From positions 1,417,501 through 1,481,500 of the forward strand of contig JAYKKI010000138.1 of the NCBI GenBank assembly GCA_039881145.1: 64,000 bases of DNA. The letters run 5' to 3'. Made by a program: the position numbers and the translations under genes. Position 1 is the stretch's first letter. Each line of letters starts with the position of its first letter. Shown here piece by piece: positions 12,201-23,791 of the stretch. Source of the stretch: Druceiella hillmani. Lineage: Eukaryota > Arthropoda > Insecta > Lepidoptera > Hepialidae. The notes below the pieces were generated by a model, which was not told where the DNA came from, searched no databases, and worked only from the letters and a program-made list of their open reading frames with translations.

Positions 12201-13690
12201 TGTAAAGTATTAAAATGTATAATGTGTAAATTAGTAATTCAAAAATATTGAAATAAATAAATTTAAGACAATATTGATAGTTTACGGCAAGATTAAAATT
12301 TCCATCTTTACATTGAAGCGACGGACCGTTCCTCCAGATCATGATAAATTTCTTAACAAGCTTTCAGTTATAAAAGACTACAATAAATTAAGGTATGTAA
12401 AACTTACGAATATTATACCTCGCAAATAACTTGAAAAGTGCTCTCCCCTTCTTGTAAGTGGCTGATGTATCTCTCAGTCTCTCTAATGAGGAAATGTAGA
12501 AAACTTCCCTCTAAAATGAATCTTAAAAGCAAAACTGGGAATCGGGCAGATTATTTTAAAAACTATAATTCTGAACATAATGTGAAAAGCAAATAACTAA
12601 GAAATTTTAAAATTAATAATTTTTTATGAAAATCAGAAAAGAAATTACGTATGAAAATAAAATAATAATAATTTCTTTCAAGAATGTCATCAGAAATGAA
12701 CCTCGAGGTGTACCCAACATCAAATCTCAGTAAATAGTTGTATATTCAATAAATGTACAATTTTTAAAATCTGAACCTTTTAACTTGTTGCTCAGATGTC
12801 ACAATAAATTAAATATACAGTTTAGCACATTCATTTTTAATTTTTTTTAATTTCACAAACTTCAACGCGTCTGCTAAAACGGACTTAACTTCAGCCACTC
12901 TTCCATTAATTATTAACAAGCTTCCCAAACATAAAAACAAAATTAAAAGGCCGCCGATAATTATAAAATGGCAGTTCTAAAGCTACTCCAGTGTTAGAAC
13001 TGTTTTGTTTTAAAATTCATGAAAACTTCATTCTTTACCATTTACGGAGGGTGATAATTGTAATAATAAAGATGGGCATTGAAAGGAAGTAGGTATTTTT
13101 ATGAGATCGTAAAAGGATGGGGAATAACAGCTTTTATGAGTTCTCGTGTGTAGTGTAGGCTGTTATTAAAAAGGTCCGCAGCAGTGTATTGGTTTAGTTA
13201 AAGTATTTTAAATGATCATCATACTATGGTTCCCCAGTTAGCGCTGGGATTGCTAAAGCGTTAACAAGTACTGATCGCTGTATTCGTTTAAATTTTATGG
13301 AACCTGATTTATAGTTTATTAACTGTTTAATAATTTATTTAATTATTTATCCACAAGCTATATAACTTCTTTAAGAATACAGCCTCTGACTATGCTATTT
13401 AACATATTTTAACCGTATATTTAACCTGACTGCAAATTTTTATTTCTCCTTTATTGCACACCCAGCGAATGTTTGCTTTGCTTCCAGTTAGTACAATAAT
13501 CTTAAGTTTTGTTGATTGAAATATTTATATATCTGGAAATTTCACAAGAAACCAATATTTAATATAGCTTTTTGGAAAGAGGAAATATTCCTCTAAAAAT
13601 GATATCCTTCTGAATGGTGCACGTGCGTGTATACGTGTGGCCGACGTATGCCCTACTTACGTTCGTATGAAAGTATATGCATGTATTTTG
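9231..13690 (+). repeat. Macrorepeat copy 3
   Basis: Third head-to-tail copy. Recognisable blocks are the TTGGCCAG block (9,650-9,770), the CAAATGTTCT block (9,890-9,945), the ATACATGAATCCGGTTCAT block (10,150-10,280), the TTGAGTGCTAATGAAAAG block (10,490-10,710), 10,955-11,020, 11,395-11,960, 12,295-12,525, the ACATAAAAACAAAATTA block (12,903-13,160) and the TTATTGCACACCC block (13,190-13,620). Equivalent blocks lie about 4.7-5.6 kb apart from those in copy 2. The unit remains non-coding here. A fragment of another TE (9,440-9,650) is inserted near its left edge and is absent from copy 2. Confidence 0.7.
9440..9650 (+). repeat. 3'-half fragment of a dispersed TE family
   Basis: The first part (TTTTATCAAAATCCGTTCAA, TTGCGTG, GAACAAAGTAACATT) resembles the tail module seen after many insect non-autonomous elements. 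The second part (CCGGCTTCCATTGCCATTCT ... ATCACTCTTTTT ... TTCACTTCGTTACAATTT) aligns by eye with 21,258-21,350 (CTGGCTTCTATTCTCATTCT ... ATCACTCTTTTT ... TTCACTCAGTTACAATTT). The two segments are therefore copies of one repeat. Confidence 0.5.
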
Positions 13691-14519
13691 TACGAATCTG
13701 TTCATTTTTTGTTTTTGCTCCTTGCTGTTTTTAATTTTTAATTCTTTTATTAGCTATATGATCAAAGGGCCTTTTAAAGATTCGCCTTTCATTATCTAGT
13801 GAATGATTTATCCTAGTGTTTTTTGCTGTAGGTTTTCCACTTCGCCGCCTTAAGTGCCACACAGACGATGGTTCCACGGAACAGACCAAAAAGTTGCAAT
13901 GCGCGGGCTGTAGCTATTGTTTATCGTGTAATGGCTATTGTTTGGTATTGTCTTAAGCAATTTAATTACTGGAAGTCGTCTTCCGCATTTAACAATATGT
14001 CGTCGGTAGGTAGCGGCAAATGCAGCTGCAAGACGTTATCTGATGCGTTTTATATTTATTATTATTACGAATTTAATTCTTAACAAGATTAAACGCCTAA
14101 CTAAAAACTAGATATTGCAAGTTAATAGCGGATTTCTGAAAATGAGGTAAATTCTTTATAACAATAAAGGTTAAATCGTGCTTACGATAAAGCTAGCTTT
14201 TGCTCGCAACTTCACTGGCGACTATTAGGGAAAATATAGACCGCCGATAGGTATTGCTGGCCCAACATGGCTTTAACCAGTCCTCCCCTCACTCTTCACT
14301 TCAGGCATATGCGCAAACACTCCATCAGTCAGAATCTGCAGTTTAAATGGGCAAATCCACTTAAACACACGCAAGGATGAATGATTGCCTTCATATGATG
14401 CAGTCTCTTACAACAAATAATATATTTTATAACTTGGTGCATGGTTGACTGTAAAATATTGTTCCTCTATCAATAAATCCACATTATGAGAATATACATT
14501 AAAATCAATTCTTGAATAA

Positions 14520-14579
<60 letters not shown>

Positions 14580-15657
14580 TTTTTGTATTTAAAACTCTCG
14601 GAAGAATCCATTCGGAATTTAAATATTTTACATACGGTTTTGTTTTCTTCCAGTTATGAAATACGATTTATTTGAAATAATATTGATTTAAAAATAAAAG
14701 CAATTATGGATGCATTTTCAAGTCCACTATATAATTGTTTTATTTATTTATGTATAAATCCAGCCACTGATCAAGGTCCTGACGGATGAGCTGGTAAGGC
14801 AAAATAAAATATAATACATTTTTTTTAAACCCACGATTGAAAAATTAGGGGCAGAAGAAAATATTACACGTCATTGTAAAGATTGATGTTTTGCAAATGT
14901 AACTTAAAAATCTGTCAAGCACGGGTAGAACTGGCACTAATAAGGGTCTGTACACATTTAGGTATTTATAAACATTTAATGGTACATACTATTTCTGTTG
15001 AACCATTTATAAAATTGTTACTTTTCTGAACGTAAATATATTGCTCTTCTACATTTTCACGGGCGCGTTATTCAGAACATTTAATTTTTTTATGGAATAA
15101 GACCAGGAGGTCTGTCGTGTTTTATGCCGATTTCCAATATTTGAGTCGACCGGAAGTATTCTATAAGTTTTCATAATGGTATAAATTTAAAAAAATCTTT
15201 ATTCGCGTAAAAAAAAACTTAAAATTGTTACAGCAAAATGAGGTCGTAGCCAGTATATTATATTAAGTAAGTAATACATAATTTTACACTCTCGTCAAAC
15301 CTTTTGTGATAAAGTGGGCTTTGACAGAAAGACGGACAGCCGGACTAAACACCAAGGGGTTCTATAAAGGATCCATGTTTATTTTTCATTTTGGAAACGA
15401 AATGCTAGAAATGAAAATTAGCAAATGGAATATAAACATAATTTCAATGGAATTATTCGACGATATTCAACACGAAGGACTGCTTGAAAAATAATTTGTT
15501 CCGCTTTACATGCGGAAAGAGTGGGGGGTGAGATGCCTAGATTGTAAAAAAATATGCTAGGATTTTATTACCTTTAAATTGATATCACCATACAAAGCAT
15601 CTTCGCTTTCAAAATTTCATACACGTCTATAAATCTAAAAATTACAAGATATACCCT

Positions 15658-15660
<3 letters not shown>
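13691..15660. other. Gene-free stretch, with one (TA)n tract
   Basis: No gene can be supported. A locally GC-richer piece (about 13,840-14,300) and a frame at 15,306-15,494 sit in sequence that includes GAAAGACGGACAGCCGG, a string of the kind found at decayed TE ends. The predicted 62-residue peptide has no recognisable domain and I do not call it. Confidence 0.4.
14521..14578. repeat. (TA)n microsatellite
   Basis: TA dinucleotide tract with one interruption near its left edge. It generates a spurious IYIY peptide on the minus strand. Confidence 0.96.
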
Positions 15661-15747
<87 letters not shown>

Positions 15748-15761
15748 TATACATATATATA
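15661..15761. repeat. (TA)n microsatellite, long, two TGTA/TACA interruptions
   Basis: About 100 bp of alternating TA, interrupted near 15,729 and 15,751. It lies directly left of a partial macrorepeat copy. Confidence 0.96.
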
Positions 15762-16400
15762 ACTTGTTAATGTAAGAAAAATATCGAATAGTATGTATCG
15801 AAAAATCTATAAATTACCAACGTATTAACTCGATGCTCGGATGCCGCAAGGAATCATATAACAATCCAACATATATCCGTCCTAACTGCATAAACCTGTA
15901 GACGTATAGCATACGAGATGATAACTGACAATCCTTAACCGCTCGCGTGCACGTCACTAAATAGAACAAAAAAGGTATTCACAGACTGAAAGTTTTTGAA
16001 AATAAAAATTTTATGAACTACCTGATAAACTTTCTAAGTTTAAAATAACGCTATATAATTAAAAGAAAAATCCATTTGATAATCAGACATATTAAGTAAT
16101 TTATTGACCTTTATCAACGTCCTAATTAAAATATTGCCAAATCACGCAAAGAAACTTCTTAATATAAAATTATTCAGCAAACTGGAAACAAACTTTATAG
16201 AATTGGGCGCACCCACTTTACATTAAAATTCCTGTCTTTTGAAAAGCACAAATGGCACACTACGGTGAGCTACAAATTTTCCGTGACATTTTCTGTGATG
16301 AAATGCTGCACCAAATTTATTTAATGAATACATCCTTAAAGTACTTTCACCTCAAAGTAACAAAGTAGCACCAGACCAATATCTGTATTGTCGAAATTAT
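15762..16400 (+). repeat. Macrorepeat copy 4, partial and weak
   Basis: Two segments resemble macrorepeat blocks. At 15,770-15,880, TTAACTCGATGCTCGGATG matches TTAACTTGTTGCTCAGATG at about 12,781. At 16,222-16,370 the order TTAAAATTCCTGTCTTT, then a cytosine-poor stretch with CTGTGATGAAATGCTGCACC, follows the 7,395 and 12,295 blocks. Order and spacing are disturbed, so this is a tentative extension of the array. Confidence 0.35.
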
Positions 16401-17576
16401 TTAAAATAAAACTTGATCGCGTACAGTCTCGTAATATTTTGCGTGATTAAAATATTATGATATTTGGGTAAGAAGTTGATAACGTTTCCCGAAATACACG
16501 AGTATGTAATAGTAATTGCGGTTTGAATAGTGTTATTTATTATAGTATTGACCTGCATACACCATTTATATTTACTTATAAATTCAACTAATACTATATA
16601 TATGTATACATTATTGGTTGACTTTGTAGATAAATACAGGTTATAAATGATTTTATGAATTTAAATATTATAACAAATGTTATGATAATTTGATAGCTAA
16701 ATAAATTGGAACACCTGGAATTAATTTGAGGGGTGTGATATAGGGAGCTATATGGATAACCACTACCGCTGCGTTTCATGAAGTTTTTCTGGCGATTTTC
16801 AATGAATTTTTTATATAATAAGAGTAATAGAAGGTGAAATGAGGTCTGAATGTAGTGTATTTAAAAATGCTAGAAACTGTTCTTCTCATTAGCAGAGAGG
16901 TATAGAAAATTAGGGTTATATGTGCATATACGTGTCATTAATTTTAAACTGAAAAAATCATGTAGATATTTTTTGTATTTTTGTCAACATAAAAACATTA
17001 GTTATCTTATTTGGAGATCAAATTTTTAAATTCTTCCCAAATTGCTAGTTCATATCATTTTCAGGAAGATCGCGGGACTAAACCGACTGATTCAATTGCA
17101 GACTTCCAAATTTTCAATAATATTATCGTGCAATAAGAGCTGATTATCCACAACTACACCACGGCTTCGAACGTTACGTGTATAAAAAGTGCTAACTGAC
17201 GTGTATAGTTACGTGCTCAGAGTTTGGAAACAAGAAGAGTTCACCACTGAGCACTTACTTATATTAAAATGGAGCTTGTTTTTCGGACTTCATTATATAA
17301 CTTAGTCAACGTCCGTGTAAAGTATCTAACAATGGCTATAATTACTTATACCACGAAATTAATCAAATCTTCAAAAAAAATCGTCGGTACCCATCAGATA
17401 TTTCACAGTTTTGACTTCTAATTACAAATCATGCATAGTTACTAAAAATAAGGCAAATCTATATTATTACCCTAGCCCACGATAAAATTAGTGAATTGGA
17501 TCAAGGAATACGTAAAGTAGGTTTCTGTAAAATTTTGTTAAATTAAGGTTAATTTTATTGATATTACCATGTTAAT

Positions 17577-17633
<57 letters not shown>

Positions 17634-19129
17634 TCACACAGGCAATGGGCTCTACATCCTCAAATGAACTCAGTCTAATTTGGGACATATAAAAATAAAG
17701 ACAAAATGATCGAATGCCAATTAACTAACTGATATGTTCGCAGATGTATTTTAGGTGCTTCAAAATAATGTTAATTTTATGTTTATAACGGTGTTTGGAA
17801 ATTTACCATGGATTATTATTTACACGATTACCAATAAGTAATCCCAAATAATTCTAGTTACAATTAAATGGCTGTTAATGTATAATGACCTGCAAATAAA
17901 TAAAATTATTAGTAATCTCTTATAGACCGATATTCCAAATAATTGTACTTGAAAACGTACTCCGATGTGATAACCATTAAGAATACGGTTAATGCGCGTC
18001 AGACACTCACGAACCACGACGATGGACCTACCATCGCCATTTGTCCGTTCCAACGAATATTTTTCAAAGATTCATTATAGTTCTACTCCCCCAAAAAGTA
18101 TATTAGTAGTAGGTTCATACGTGCTAATTACAAATAACCTTTTTAATCAGTTTATTAAAAATAATAGGTACCCTCAAATGTTTATATTAGCCTGAGTATG
18201 TACAGAAACTTAGCATTGTAAATTCTGCTTATAAATACCCGATTTATTATTTGTCTTAAACAATTTTTCTTCATGTTTACTTACGTTATCAAATATAAGA
18301 ATGTATCTAAACTTTCGCACTTCTCAGATTAATATGACGAATTAAATTATCCACAGAAAATGTTCAGTGTCATTTTCACGTTTTCATAAGCTATGTGTTG
18401 AATAAACCATTCGTAGTTACTATCTAGTTTATAAAAGCAATGTAAAGTTGATTCATCATTAGGGTTTACATTTATAGACGTAGGTTTCCACTAAACTTTT
18501 GTATGTAATATTGAGGCCTAAATTAAATTTAGAACATAAATTTAAAAAAAAAATTACTTTATTCAAGATAAAAACTGTTAAATTTTTTATTCAATACTCA
18601 ATAAAAATTATTCAATACTTTATTCTAGATAGAAACCCATTTTATACGTAATCTTTTTATAATTTGACATATTTTCACATAGTGTAAGACAAATCTAACA
18701 AATAATTTAATTAGCAAAAATATGAAATTTCGTTAGAAAAACTTTTGTTAGAAGTAAATTTAAAAAATCGGGCGTGGCTCTTTCTTCCTAACAGGATCGA
18801 GAGTTATGTGTGGCAATGCCTCCTCGGACCGGATGTTTATAATTTCATTACAAGACTGTAATGAAATGATAAACATTTTTGAACTGATCTAACATTACTA
18901 TTTCTTGGCGTATGGTGATCTAAAACGATTTGAACAAGTGAGACGCTCCTTGCAGCACAGTTTTGATGACATGCTTGAAGCTTGAAACGGTTTTCGATTG
19001 ACACCACAATGGTTTCTCTCGCTCTCGTCTTGTTCTGCGTAGCGTGTAAATTTCGCGCTAATATTAGTACGAGTAAATAAAACACTATACCGCGTTATGA
19101 GACGTTGAAACATAGGAATATCAATATTG
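16401..19129. other. Gene-free stretch, with one (TA)n tract
   Basis: AT-rich sequence. The piece at about 18,740-19,110 is less AT-rich and has overlapping short open frames on the minus strand (18,837-19,085 and 18,898-19,113), but their products contain no recognisable domain and the frames contradict each other. I see no gene. Confidence 0.4.
17581..17631. repeat. (TA)n microsatellite
   Basis: Uninterrupted TA tract. Confidence 0.97.
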
Positions 19130-19700
19130 AGCCTCGAGATATATAGGACATCACGTCTCAGTATTTGAAGGCAAATTTTTCAATTCCAAATTTATTAAAT
19201 CAAAACTCTTCACTTGTTGCTACGACGCTACCACGAATTAAAATCTTGCCCAGCTCATGTGAACTTCAATTCTATATGTTTTGCGCTAAGATATTTAATA
19301 ATCCAGAGCCAATCTCCAGCCACTCATACATTAAACATTAACGAGCATCCCAAACATAAAAACAAAATTAGTAGGCCGCTGAGTATCATAAACCGGCACT
19401 TTTAAAACTACTCATGCGTTATGAAAACACACGAGAACCTCGTTTTTTACCGTCCAATGTGGGTCATAATTGCTTTAATGCGCGTGAATGTGGATTAAAG
19501 AGAAGCGTATTTATAAGAGTGCTTAGCGATCGCAAAAAGGGTCTGAAATAAAGGATTTTATGAGTCGTCGTAAGTGAATAGGGATACTGCAGAATTCCAA
19601 GATATTATTTTGGCAGTAATAGAGGTGAAAGTATGGAAAATGATTGTGGCATTACGAGTCTCTTGTTGCTGATGAGAAAGATATCGCAATATTGGAAATT
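19130..19700 (+). repeat. Macrorepeat fragment (CATAAAAACAAAATTA block)
   Basis: Contains CATTAACGAGCATCCCAAAC then CATAAAAACAAAATTAGTAG, a block with TTTTTTACCGTCCAATG, GGGTCATAATTG and AAAAAGGGTCTGAAATAAA. The same order occurs at 2,019-2,250, 8,187-8,430 and 12,903-13,160. It is a clear fourth copy of this part of the unit, but the rest of the unit is not recognisable around it. Confidence 0.65.
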
Positions 19701-20690
<990 letters not shown>

Positions 20691-20890
20691 TGCGCAATAT
20701 TATGGACCTAAATTTATAATACTTTGAAAACCATTAGTAACGTAGAGCAAATTAAATTACCTCGATATACATCCAGAGTAAGAATCCAGAGTTGGCTTTT
20801 TAAACTGTTACTAACGGTACTTACACGCCGTCGGAAACCATTCTAAACTTTTTAAAAAAACAGAGGAAAAGTTGCTCTTTTTCCCTGTCA

Positions 20891-21070
20891 GAGAAAAAAG
20901 TCGCAAGCGGCCGTCATCTTTCTGAATTAGGTTACGTAATTTATTCTGCACTAGCTGTCCCGGCGCGACTTCGTTCACGTGGAATTCCACGTCGCGCGGG
21001 ACAGCTAGTGTAGAATAAATTACGTAACTTAAATCAAAAAGATGACGGCCGCTAGCGACTTTTTCTTTCT
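20891..21070. repeat. Long foldback (about 78-bp arms, 21-nt spacer)
   Basis: The left arm (20,893-20,969) is nearly complementary to the right arm (20,991-21,070). Both contain GCGGCCGTCATCTTT, TACGTAATTTATTCT and ACTAGCTGTCCC. The spacer holds a perfect 16-bp palindrome, ACGTGGAATTCCACGT (20,977-20,992), so almost the whole 180 bp can fold on itself. The outer sequence to the right (TTAGGAATTTTTTG at about 21,101) matches the GGAATTC repeat family at 1,755 and 56,480. The foldback is therefore probably an inverted duplication of that element's 5' end. Confidence 0.85.
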
Positions 21071-21360
21071 TATAGCGAATACGATATAAGCAAAGTGATT
21101 AGGAATTTTTTGTACTTTTTTTTGTGAGAATAAAGTTTACTAAAATGATAATATAATAATCATATAAATCAGTGCAGTAAACTTTGTATCATTGGGGAAC
21201 AAACTAATATGATAGACAATTATAAAAAATGGAAAAAATAAAAAAAAATACAAATTTTCTGGCTTCTATTCTCATTCTATACATTAATCAATCACTCTTT
21301 TTGAAACTTTTTCCACTTAGAGAATTCACTCAGTTACAATTTTTTATATACACAGATTAC
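21071..21360 (+). repeat. Body and tail of the GGAATTC-family element
   Basis: Continues from the foldback. TTAGGAATTTTTTG, a T-run and GAGAATAAAGTTTAC correspond to the copies at 1,755 and 56,480. CTGGCTTCTATTCTCATTCT to TTCACTCAGTTACAATTT (21,258-21,345) corresponds to the tail copy at 9,550-9,650. Together this is the longest copy of the family in the window. There is no coding sequence. Confidence 0.5.
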
Positions 21361-22003
21361 TCATGGAATTAAAGCAAATCTAACGATGTTTTTTATATTA
21401 ATATCCACGTAGCTTTTGTGTTTGTATTCTACAATAAATAACTCAACATACATACATAAATTGAAAGGAAAATAAAACCCTCCAAAATATGACGGTCACT
21501 AAGTAGCAGAACTTCTTTAATCAGCGATTGATTTACCAAGTCTCCTCACAAGCTTTTAACTTATCGTTCTTGGGCAGAATTATTAAAATCTATAGTAGTT
21601 GAATTACAGAAGACTTTACAGCTGATAAACACAGAAACAAGGTGTTTACAATAGAATGACACTAGGTGTATAGTAACTGTCAAAGTTTGATTTAAGCCAG
21701 ATACTAAATTGTGGTTTTGCCTGAAGCTTAATCAAATTATAAAGGGAATATTTAAAAGATAATATTTCAGAATATGATGGAAATGTACCAATACTACTTT
21801 ATACAGTGCATACTATATTGTGCATAGTAAAATTTGATTTAGTTTATTGTAAGGTTTCTGTTGGGTTTTGATTCGAATGCTTCTTTTTAAAAACTCCATT
21901 ATTATATTTTACTGGCTTATATAAATTTCAAATAGTACTTTCCTTTTATTGTTTTCTCATATGTGATTCACTAAGTATTTATTTATTAATTTCTTGTGTT
22001 TTT
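21361..22003. other. Gene-free AT-rich stretch left of the LINE
   Basis: No gene or repeat that I can support. Confidence 0.4.
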
Positions 22004-22014
22004 ACTTATTATAT
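22004..22014 (+). repeat. Target-site duplication, left copy
   Basis: ACTTATTATAT here is repeated exactly at 26,585-26,595, directly after the poly(A) tail of the LINE. An 11-bp duplication is in the range produced by target-primed reverse transcription of jockey-type elements. Confidence 0.85.
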
Positions 22015-22297
22015 GGCTGAGAACTTGACCGTACCAGCCGCAGAAGGTCAACACCGAGCCTCGGGCGTCGGTTAATAAACCCGAATGATCTCTCCAGTGG
22101 GCGATAGGAAATGATCCCCACGACTCGCTACTGTTGTTTATGGAATCGGGGGCACTGGCTTAACCGCCCGTGTCATGAGGTAGAAAGCCTCATTAAAAAT
22201 TCACCCTAATCCAACGGTGGAGACCGCGCCAAAAGGATGCATGGCTGGGAGGGCGCCCAGTCTCTAGCGCCAACCTTGGTGAACTTGGCGAACACCT
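22015..22297 (+). promoter_or_regulatory. LINE 5' untranslated leader
   Basis: GC-richer leader upstream of ORF1. In this clade the internal RNA polymerase II promoter lies within the 5' UTR. No TATA box is expected, and I did not identify a specific initiator or downstream element with certainty. The ORF1 start is ambiguous: a Met at 22,298 opens the frame, but a second Met at 22,373 (MSLNKTE) begins more typical sequence, so the leader may extend to 22,372. Confidence 0.5.
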
Positions 22298-23789
22298 TTG
22301 TATATAGCCTTCTCACAGGAAAGGCGTCACCTTGTGAGTGACCACAAATTCGTCCAAACTCGTGGAAACAATATGAGTCTAAATAAAACCGAAAATAAAT
22401 TACAAAACATAAAGCAACATAAAACCAACCTAACACAAGTCTTATCCAAAGATCTTTGCGAAACTAGGAGGAGATCATCGTCCTTTAGTGGCAGCTCAAA
22501 CTCCACTACCGTCCTCCAACCGACCCTATGGCAATATATTAAAAGCAGTAAACCGGATCCCGTTACTAGTCAGGAAAATCCTTCTGAAATACAAAATGCA
22601 GAACAAACTCAGGAAAATTGGCAGCAGGACCATGTCAAAAGCAAAAGAAAAAGAAACGAAAGCCCAGCTGAAATAGAAAACAAACAACCAGCGTCTAAGC
22701 GTACCAACTTTTCGGTAACTGTACATAATAGCTTTGATATTCTCAGCAACGAAGATCACGAAACTGTAAACCAGGTCAAAGAATATGTACCTAAACCGGA
22801 GCCTATTTTTGTCACAGGTGTAATAAACATCTCACCTTTAAGAGACACAATTAACAAGGTCGTGGACACAGAGAAATACACATTGACCACGCTCAGATCA
22901 GGGCATATTGTCAAGCTAATACCTAAGGACATCGAAACTTATAAAATTATAAGAGACACTCTCATCGAAAAAAATGTAAATCATTATACTTACAAACTAA
23001 AGAGTGAGAGATCCTATCGAGTGGTAATTAGAGGTTTGCATGCATCGGAAGATTTATCACTGATCAAATCTGAACTTGAAGCTACAGGACACGAAGTAAG
23101 ACAAGTTGTCAACGTGCTACATCGAGTAACCAAAGAAAAACTTCCTCCATATTTTGTACACCTAGAACAGAGACCTAATAATAAAGATGTATTTAATATC
23201 AAACATATCAGCCAAGTTAAAGCTAAAATTGAGGTACCATATAAAAAAAAGGAAGTTTTGCAATGCAAACGGTGCCAAAGATTTGGGCACTCCAAAGATC
23301 AATGTTTCCGCCCCTTCAGATGTGTGAAATACGGAAACGACCATCCGACGACCTCATGCACTAAACCTCCAGAGATAAACGCCCTATGTGTAAACTGTCA
23401 AGGTCATCCGGTAAGTTACAGAGGATGTCAGAAATATAAAGAATACAAAGAGCGAATTTTCAAAATCAAAGCAAAACCAGACAAGGGTAAACCAACACCC
23501 TCAGAAGATGTCCTAATACCATCGCAAACCATTACAAATGACACCAAAGTACAGCACTTGAGAAGTTATTCAGATGCACTAAAAACTAAATTCAAAGAAT
23601 CGTATGGAGCAAACAACTAATCTGCAGTCAAGTAACACTCCACCTAACACAACAACAGACAACAGCCAAATCAGCAATTTATTGGACGTAATGTTTAATA
23701 GATTTCAAGAAATCATGAAAAACATGATGGACAGCATGATGGACCGGATGGTTCAACTAATCACAGGTCTGGCCACACAGAGGGTTTAA
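22298..23789 (+). pseudogene. LINE ORF1 (Gag-like zinc-knuckle protein), frameshifted
   Basis: ORF1 proteins of jockey-type elements bind element RNA and help form the ribonucleoprotein. The open frame runs 440 codons (22,298-23,620). A polar, low-complexity N-terminus is followed by a region with YRVVIRGLHASEDLSLIK that matches the domain preceding the zinc knuckles in this family, then three knuckles. The first is regular (C323, C326, H331, C336). The second has Tyr345 where the second Cys belongs (C342, Y345, H349, C354). The third (C364, C367, H370, C377) looks one residue short. After SYSDALKTK the frame ends early. The expected Met-rich helical tail (ISNLLDVMFNRFQEIMKNMM) continues in another frame at 23,604-23,789, so I infer a frameshift near 23,600. 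The tail ends just before ORF2. Confidence 0.8.
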
Positions 23790-23791
23790 AT

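Noticed and set aside
18837..19113. Two overlapping minus-strand frames in a less AT-rich patch
   Set aside because: They use different frames over the same bases, have no recognisable domain and no splice-site support.
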